The notes under the pieces were generated by a model. It saw nothing but the letters and a program-made list of their open reading frames with translations, did no database searches and had not been told where the DNA came from. A stretch of DNA of 64,000 nt from assembly GCA_946406115.1 (NCBI GenBank), contig OX291550.1:26016722-26080721 (forward strand), given 5' to 3'. The first letter of the stretch is position 1. Each line of letters starts with the position of its first letter. Both the position numbers and the translations under genes were made by a program. The stretch is from Apoda limacodes. Taxonomy: Eukaryota; Arthropoda; Insecta; Lepidoptera; Limacodidae. Shown in pieces: positions 57,640 to 64,000 of the stretch.

Positions 57640-57960
57640 GGATAGTTAGTAAGTTGAAGGTTGCTCAGTGGGCTATGAAAAAGGACTATGTTAGGAGTTT
57701 CCTGTAGAGATCGGATCCGCGATGAGGTATTCCGACAGAAAACTAGGGCCATCGACATAGCCGTTACGCTTAGCAGGCTAAAATGGCGATGGGTTGGCCA
57801 CATGTGTCGCAGAACTGATGACCGCTTGTGTGGTGGACGTTTTTTGGTGGAGAACGCGATTGGGGTCGTTCTCCATTATAATGTCGCGACGATCTACGTA
57901 AAACAGCTGGAATTAGATGCGTAAGGCGCAAGGAACAATTGGAGAGGCCTATCACAACGT
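57640..57960 (+). pseudogene. RTE-type LINE, C-terminal fragment of ORF2
   Basis: Broken frames read QLKVAQWAMKK, then MLGVSCRDRIRDEVFRQKTR, AIDIAVTLSRLKWRWVGHMC and RRTDDRLCGG. This is the C-terminal end of RTE/BovB-like reverse transcriptases. The last part has lost its usual wording. It lies just after WDR13, perhaps within its 3' UTR. Confidence 0.7.
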
Positions 57961-58104
57961 TTTTCGCCATCTTTGATTTTTTGCCACTTCTGCTATTTTC
58001 AAATTCAGTGTATTTTAACTTAATGAATTAAAACTGGCAGAAAACCTTATTTAAGCTTTCTTTAATGGCACTCTGTTTGTGATAGTAGTAACAGAATCTG
58101 AGAA

Positions 58105-58172
58105 AATAAATCTAAGGTGAATACCTATATAGAGACTGCACAGCGCAATTCCTAGTACAGCTATGAAATAAA
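58105..58172 (+). terminator. Candidate poly(A) signals of WDR13
   Basis: AATAAA at 58105-58110 and at 58167-58172, about 950-1000 bases after the stop. Position is plausible for the convergent arrangement but not proved. Confidence 0.3.
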
Positions 58173-61100
58173 AACGGTCACATAAGTGTATCAGACGATG
58201 CGAACGTGCGGCAAGTATTGTCGCTTTCTACAGAGTGGATCAGTGTCGTGAGACCGAGGACTTCATAGGACTGATTACAAACCTCGAAGTCTAGGTGAAT
58301 CATAATTTTTTTTTATCTGCTTAGCACTAAATATCTTGTACTACAAACATTTTACTACTCAAAACGTGTTATTATCTTACAGCGCTATTAATCAGAGTAG
58401 CAAAACGTATAGTTTCATAAAATACCAGTAGATGGCTATTTTGTGTTTGTAATAGCATAAAATAATCTATTGTGATATATCTCTATTTTTTATACTTCTT
58501 GCTTTTCGCCAAATTTAATGAGTTAGTTCAATGAGAAGTGTAGGTTTTGATGTGCGAGTTTGGAAGGGTTTGACATAAATTATCGTATCATATTTCTGCG
58601 TCGGACTTAGCTTACATTATTATTACATCATCCCGAGGAACCACAGAACTTATTATTTGAAATAAATTCTTACTTCGGATCTCTACCCGTTTGTAAGTAA
58701 AAGGATCTTAACAAACGTACGGTCGACAAAGGGTTCAGTTAAGAACATAAGAAAGCGTTATGAACCTGTCATGAACATAATACACAGCAGAAATAGCGAA
58801 AAAATAAATACGCTATTTCAACCGCGGTTTAAGAGAAGACGCTTGGAATAAAAGGTTCTTGTCAATTCACCACCTTTATTCATATTTTTTTTTTTCCTTC
58901 ATAGAAATACTTTAAGACAAGACAAATATGAAAAAAATCCAATTTATTCACATTCACTAAATACTGCGACAACTCATACAAACTAATAACAACTTACAAA
59001 CAATAAATATATTTGTTGGACAATTCATTCGGATTATTCCTTATTCTAATAGAGATTCTACTTTGACCGGAAAGGCTAGCATGAACACCTTTGTTGGACT
59101 TAATTCGTATCATTGCAATAATTGCATAGAGATGTTATGTTATGCGCCCAGCAAAATCCCATGCTAGACCTACATAAGGCCAAACTATTATAGAAATGAT
59201 TCATAAAATGGCGATCTTGTATTTGTACCATCAGCACAAAAGTTGCCTACACAATTCGTATTTAGAACAAATAATTTACATTACAAAGTTTTAATAGTTA
59301 ATCCAAATTACGTACATCCTAACATAACAAATGAATCTAGTACGTGATTATTTACAACTGTACATTAACAAAAGCTTTAAACTGTAAATAATACGTAAAT
59401 GTTTAGAACAGTAACTGTTTAGTAAAAAATACATAATACAATATTTTTTTCACATAAAAAGGATTCTTCAATAAGTTTAAATTAATATTTACACCAGTAA
59501 CTAAACTAAAACGCCGTGATATTAAAATGAAGAGAATTGCACATTTTAGTTTATACAAACATGGACGTTATATTGCATCTTTGTAATTTACTTTATTTCT
59601 AATGGTCATAAATGGCAACATCTCAACAAATGATCGGAAACTTAAAAAACTTACCATATATTATAAAACTGATAATTTTCTAGACAGCAGTATTTAAACG
59701 ACCATGGTTAAAATTGTTTATACATAACTTAAAACAATTTTGGTTGACTGTACCTACTATAAACATGCGTCGCCTAGTTTTAATAACATTTAGTTCTACA
59801 CTTATCTAATTTAAACTTTCACTTATCCTAAGAATTGGCTTTTTCAGATACAAAACATTAAATCATACGTTTTCCTAACATTTCGAGTCTCATTAAAGAA
59901 GGAAGATGTAAATTCACTTGTGCGTAGTAAGATAATTTTATTTTTTGTATACATTCGTTTTTTGTATACATTCGTTTTTTTACTAAGATGAATCACTTTT
60001 AATGCTTAATGCTCCAGAATTTCATATGGTTAGTTTATTAAGCAACATAAAGCCACATTTTTCAATACAAGACGATATTTTCTATATAGATGCTATTCTT
60101 GAGAAAAAATATTAATATGTTTTTGTTTGAAATAAAACTGCTAAAATGGGTCTTTAAATTCAACTCAATAGGGTAATTTTTTAAAGAGCATATTCGTAGC
60201 AGTAGTTTATTCATAAAAAGAAAATTCTGTACTTAGAAATAGGTATAAAATTCCGAAAACGGCGTGCTGTGACCAACATTTAACGTTTTTGCCAGAGACA
60301 TATTAAATTTGGTAGTCTCACTTAACAAATATTAAAATAAGTCTATGATTTTCTACTCTAGTTATTATAGCATTAAAATAGTAACTGCAAAACATAAATT
60401 ATCTATATAAATAAATAAAAAACACGGCTATTTTGTACCTTTAGTTCTGTTGAATCACCGAATGAGTACAACAATATCTATTTTTAAATGAAAAAGGGTA
60501 TTATACTAGGCTTAGGCGTGTGAAAACTACACACAGCAAATATATGGACCTACGAATGGGATTTGATTACAAGAAAAACATGATTATACAGACATAGAAA
60601 GTGTAAATTGTATTCATAAAAAAAATTGATTTTCGAATAAGTTTAATAATCAGTTATGATGAACAATTTAGGAGATTATTTTGAGATGATTATAATCATT
60701 AATCATTATAATCATTAATAAGTGCCTCTCACATATAACAAGCAAAAAAATTTCAAAAGTCGAGTCGAATTTTGGAAAAAGAGTATTATAGATTTCATAA
60801 GGCTTTATACTTATAACATAAACAGTCAAACTCTTAAAACTGACTTGAACATATCTTTTATAATGCTTCTTATTTTTCTATAATCCACAGGTTAAGGCTT
60901 CAAGAATTTGACCATTGTGTGTAAATACTTTGTAAATCCGATATGTATGTCTGAGTTAAATGAGAATATTAAAATAGGCATGAAAATACTTAAATAATAT
61001 GAGATGCGGTAATTAATACATACTACAGCTTAACTAAGGCGATGGCATCGCGGACGCCGACTCGCTTATACACTTCATAAGGTTATAAAAAAGCAGACAT

Positions 61101-61412
61101 TTTCAACATACTGCTCTATCTGCGAGTGTATTTTTGATAGAATCGACTCAAATCAATGCATTCACATAATTTAGTATAGCAAGTGTTATAGTTTAATAAC
61201 CAATTGACAAAATTTAAAATATTTATTAGATTTTTTGGACGTTTTTATAAAAATTATGCAATATTCCATGCAAAGTGTAAAATAACTGTTTCAATAAAAT
61301 TAAATATTTTACTTAATCACCAACAAAGTTAAATTCAAGTCGACGCCGTTTTTAATATCATGTTACACAACTATTACACAAATAACAAAACCTACAGCTA
61401 AATTTGCTCTAA
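58173..61412 (-). other. Intergenic gap and probable long 3' UTR of the minus-strand gene
   Basis: AT-rich, no gene. Minus-strand AATAAA signals lie at 58948-58943 and 58880-58875, just before a T-rich stretch, so the 3' UTR of the minus-strand gene could be about 2.5 kb. A 19-base direct repeat (TTTTTTGTATACATTCG) is at 59941-59980. Confidence 0.35.
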
Positions 61413-62248
61413 TTAGGACACGTTTGGGGTCGTTTTTCGCTCAAGCGTCGCTTTCGAACTGCTTTCGATTCCGGAGTCCTCGTCCCCGCTATCAAGGACG
61501 GTACCTTCGCCTTTTACAGCTTCGATCACTTTCACTTCTTCGATCACGTTCACTTTTGAGTCTGAACTTCCTTTCACTTCACTTTCACTATTCACTTCGT
61601 CCGTCAGAATTATTTCACTTTTTTGTTCTACTTTGTTACCACTTTTTCCGAATGTTGAAAAAGTGGGCTCTGGGACGGTTAACTCTTCACAGTCGTGAAG
61701 TGGTAGATTCGTCGTCGTAATCGGTGTTTCGTCGGTCATTACTATTGGCGTCATTCCCGAAGGTTGCTCTTCTTGTGTTTTTCTCTTTGGTTTTTCAAGC
61801 ACAAAATTGAAAACTCTGTTGTGTCTTGGAGAAGGTATATGTGGGCTGGGTGGAAGGTCTAGCTTTAGCTTATCTCTGGTATGCCTAAGACCACCCAAGG
61901 TCTCACCTCCAGGGGAACTTGGGCTTACTGATTCGCTGGAGCTACCGCTGTCTACAGGTTTCCAGCACTCGCTTTCTGGCAATTTCTTTTGACAATCTTC
62001 TTCAGTGGTTGAGGGGGTAATGTCCTCTACGCCGGAATCTGGAGTTGTGAAATCGAGGGAAGGTGTCCAGGTCACGGTGGGTGCTGGAAAGTGGTCAGTG
62101 ACGTCATCGCCGACATCATCTGTGATGTCACGGTCAATAAGACCAGACTTGAGGTGCATGCCTGGAAAGAATTGGCTGGAGGTAGTCATGAGCCCTAGGC
62201 TCTCGAACGGTCGCGCTGACGAAGATATGAAGAAGTCTTCGTCATAAT
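61413..62248 (-). CDS. Unidentified gene, last coding exon (acidic, Ser/Thr-rich tail)
   Basis: Minus strand. Acceptor TGTATGTAACAG ends at 62249; the exon opens in phase 1 with YDEDFFISSSARPFESLGLM and ends at TAA (61415-61413), 277 codons. The product is mostly disordered: acidic repeats (DRDITDDVGDDVTDHF), a Pro/Ser patch (LDLPPSPHIPSPRHNRVFNF), Val/Glu-rich VKVIEAVKGEGTV, and a phosphodegron-like DSGDEDSGIESSSK. I do not recognise the protein. The tail of a lemur-type (LMTK) kinase or another scaffold was considered on general style only. An ATG at 62270 falls in the intron and is not the start. Confidence 0.65.
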
Positions 62249-62592
62249 CTGTTACATACAAATAATACAAAATTATGATGTGACTATTGTGTTTTTATTA
62301 GCCCACCTTAGACTGAAATATTTGTAAAATGATAGCATTATATATATAATACGCTCAAAGATCGAAAACGCTCAGTGAGCGGAAAAACAGCACCAGGCGA
62401 AATTCGTGTTATGGCTCTAATGAAAACGCGCACGACGCGTTGTGGCAATCACGGAAAGACCAAATAGCGAAATGCGTGTCGTGGCTGACATGCTATTCGA
62501 TCTCAAGACGTTGTGGCAACGAAGAAAAGCCATGACACGTTCTGAGCATTCATTGTTTTAAACATATCACGACGGACGGGTTGTAAGTTGTC

Positions 62593-62694
62593 GGTGTCGG
62601 CTCGGGTGCAAAGACGCATTGAAACATCAGTTTTATTCTGTTGGTGTCGGCTCGGGTGCAAAGACGCATTAAAACATCAGTGTTTATTCTGTCG
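62593..62694. repeat. 50-bp tandem duplication inside the transposon
   Basis: GGTGTCGGCTCGGGTGCAAA followed by GACGCATT(G/A)AAACATCAG starts at 62593 and again at 62643. Confidence 0.85.
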
Positions 62695-62767
62695 GTTATT
62701 TTTGTTCCAAATTATATTTTTTTTAGAGTTATAGAGTGATAGAGTTTGAGGTATACACAGAGAAAAG

Positions 62768-63075
62768 GTTACCGGTATCAATATCCAGAACCAAGATATC
62801 CAGTACCGTAATATACAGTAAAAATATCCAGTTTTAAAAATATCAATTAAAATAATTAATAAAATTAGATATTAATCGTTAAGTCTCAATATCCATTTCA
62901 ATTATAATTTTACATAATAAATTTTTTTCAAATAATAAATATTACTGAAAGTTGATATTTTAGATGCTGGATACTTTTAATGTTGGATATTATTCACACT
63001 GGATATTTTATTATTGGACTTTTTTTGGATTATTTCGAACTGGATATTTTGGCACTGTATATTGATACCGGTCAC
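62768..63075. mobile_element. Nested MITE, 308 bp, with 10-bp target duplication
   Basis: The ends are GTTACCGGTATCAATAT and, inverted, GTGACCGGTATCAATAT. Exact copies of CAGAGAAAAG flank it at 62758-62767 and 63076-63085. The interior repeats ATATCCAG-like words on one strand in the left half and inverted in the right half. A 9-11-bp duplication suggests a Mutator-like source. Non-coding. Confidence 0.85.
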
Positions 63076-63235
63076 CAGAGAAAAGAGTTTTTCTACAGTT
63101 ATGGAAGCTGAATTGTAAAAACAATACTGTAATGTTTATAAACTTATATTTAAGTTTATGTGAGCAATGCCTATTGAAAAAAAAGACACTAAAACGCGGT
63201 TTAGTAGTGAAACCTATTCTATCCGACTGCATGAA

Positions 63236-63560
63236 TTCTAGATGTCAAGTTGATTTAATCGATATGCAGTTAAAGATTATAAATATATTATAAATTATCA
63301 AGATCACTTGACTAAATTTACTATTCTAAGACCAATCAAAATGAAGACTGCTGAAGAAGTAGCATATCAACTTTCAGATATATTTTGTTTGTTCGGCGCT
63401 CCATGTATACTGCAAAGCGACAACGGTCGTGAATTTTCAAATAAAGTCATCAAAAATTTAGCTGAAATGTGGCCAGGGATGAAACCTGTTCATGGAAAAC
63501 CTCGACATTCTCAAAGTCAAGGTTCGGTAGAGAGGTAAATCAAGACGTTCGTGACAGGTT
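63236..63560 (+). pseudogene. Integrase-like transposase fragment (KRBA2/SCAND3-type, Ginger-like)
   Basis: Two frames together read RCQVDLIDMQ (first Asp), then after a short loss NYQDHLTKFTILRPIKMKTA, EEVAYQL, GAPCILQSDNGREFSNKV (second Asp) and KPRHSQSQGSVER (catalytic Glu). This is the DD-E core of the integrase family found in domesticated KRBA2/SCAND3 genes and Ginger-like transposons. It lies on the strand opposite to the host gene and lacks its N- and C-terminal parts, so it is inactive. Confidence 0.75.
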
Positions 63561-63837
63561 AATTACTCAGAAGGATTGCGATTTATTCGGAGTAAAAACA
63601 CAACACAAGAGACGAATTTCGCTATTTGGTCTTTCTGTGATTTCCACAACGCGTCGTGCGCGTTTTCATTAGAACTATAACACGAATGTTTTACTTTGAC
63701 CACAACGCGTTTTGACTATTTTTCCGCTGACTGAGCGTTTTCGATCTTTGAGCGTAACATATATATGTTGAAGGCCTAAAACAATAAACAAATAAAATTC
63801 ATTTAAAACTGTGTGATCATTATTAGTACAAGCTTAC

Positions 63838-63942
63838 CAAAGGCGACTCCAGCTCGCAACGGGTATAGATCCAGTGGATTGGGTGCGCCGAACAACTGGC
63901 CGTAACCCAGCTCAGCTTCTTCCGCACTCGATGGCTCCCACT
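63838..63942 (-). CDS. Unidentified gene, penultimate coding exon
   Basis: Minus strand. Acceptor TCCCTGTAG, donor GTAAGC. Thirty-four codons reading WEPSSAEEAELGYGQLFGAP and NPLDLYPLRAGVAF. It joins the last exon in phase (…VAF-D-YDEDFF). The clean splice sites and phase match support a real exon. Function unknown. Confidence 0.6.
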
Positions 63943-64000
63943 CTACAGGGAGAAAGAATGATTACATCAGTTTTAAATATGACAGTTTGTTATAAAAAAA

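Larger units (their letters stand above)
62350..63756. mobile_element. DNA transposon remnant with ~150-bp TIRs and integrase-like ORF
   Basis: The left end (TACGCTCAAAGATCGAAAAC, then GCTCAGTGAGCGG) recurs inverted at the right end. The matching continues, with one ~25-base indel, through CTAATGAAAACGCGCACGAC and AAAGACCAAATAGCGAAAT, giving TIRs of about 135-157 bp. Inside are a 50-bp tandem duplication, a nested MITE and a broken integrase-type transposase. This fits the Ginger-like group of cut-and-paste elements with a retroviral-type integrase core, but no target duplication could be fixed in the AT-rich flanks. Confidence 0.7.
62249..63837 (-). other. Intron of the unidentified minus-strand gene
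   Basis: 1589 bases, donor GTAAGC, acceptor AACAG. Most of it is a DNA transposon remnant with a second element nested inside. Confidence 0.65.

Noticed and set aside
62249..62270. ATG at 62270 as the start of the minus-strand gene's last exon
   Set aside because: A clear acceptor lies at 62250-62249, and the upstream exon 63942-63838 joins in phase.

Overview
The window is insect nuclear DNA, most probably from a moth or butterfly (Lepidoptera). It is AT-rich, has short exons with GT-AG introns, and carries dispersed repeats that I associate with lepidopteran genomes: a tRNA-derived SINE, a repeat ending in a TACGGAACCCTAAAA-like motif, and several LINE 3' tails. The order-level call is inferred from repeat content, not from a species match.

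Three host genes are visible. The last coding exon of WASH complex subunit 1 is at 217-408 (+). A complete WDR13 orthologue runs from 24449 to 57158 (+): 11 coding exons, 432 codons, and every splice junction keeps frame. The last two coding exons of an unidentified gene with an acidic, Ser/Thr-rich C-terminus are at 63942-61413 (-). The latter two genes are arranged tail to tail.

Layout: 1-410 WASHC1 end. 410-24448 intergenic, AT-rich, with direct repeats (1.5-1.9 kb, 13.7-14.0 kb), MITEs (6.8 kb, 8.4-9.2 kb with a nested element, 23.1 kb), SINE pieces and dead LINE fragments (15.1-15.6, 17.1-17.5 and 18.0-20.4 kb). 24449-28370 WDR13 exons 1-5, whose introns hold a 43-bp x 10 minisatellite, a mariner fragment and a Tc1 deletion derivative. 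28371-52339 is one 24-kb intron full of retroelements. 52340-57158 WDR13 exons 6-11. 57.6-58.0 kb RTE-type fragment. 58.9-63.95 kb minus-strand gene, with a long-TIR transposon remnant nested in its intron.

The most interesting system is in the 24-kb intron. Three copies (A, B, C) of a two-ORF Jockey-like non-LTR retrotransposon lie in the same orientation. The same 9-bp word GTAGCTCCA occurs at all five element junctions. A and B are joined head to tail at that word, and C sits at the same position in a second copy of the surrounding sequence: left flank X at 30275-30738 and 46286-46780, right flank Y of 418 bp at 45864-46281 and 51403-51820. The elements have no poly(A) tail and share a structured 3' end. 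B and C differ from each other more than their flanks do. This looks like repeated, target-specific insertion into a short duplicated unit, a behaviour usual for R1/TRAS-type elements but rare in the Jockey group. Copy A has both ORFs open; C has an open ORF2 but a wrecked ORF1; B is dead and was later hit by a nearly intact CR1-like LINE (38889-43613) carrying a single nonsense codon.
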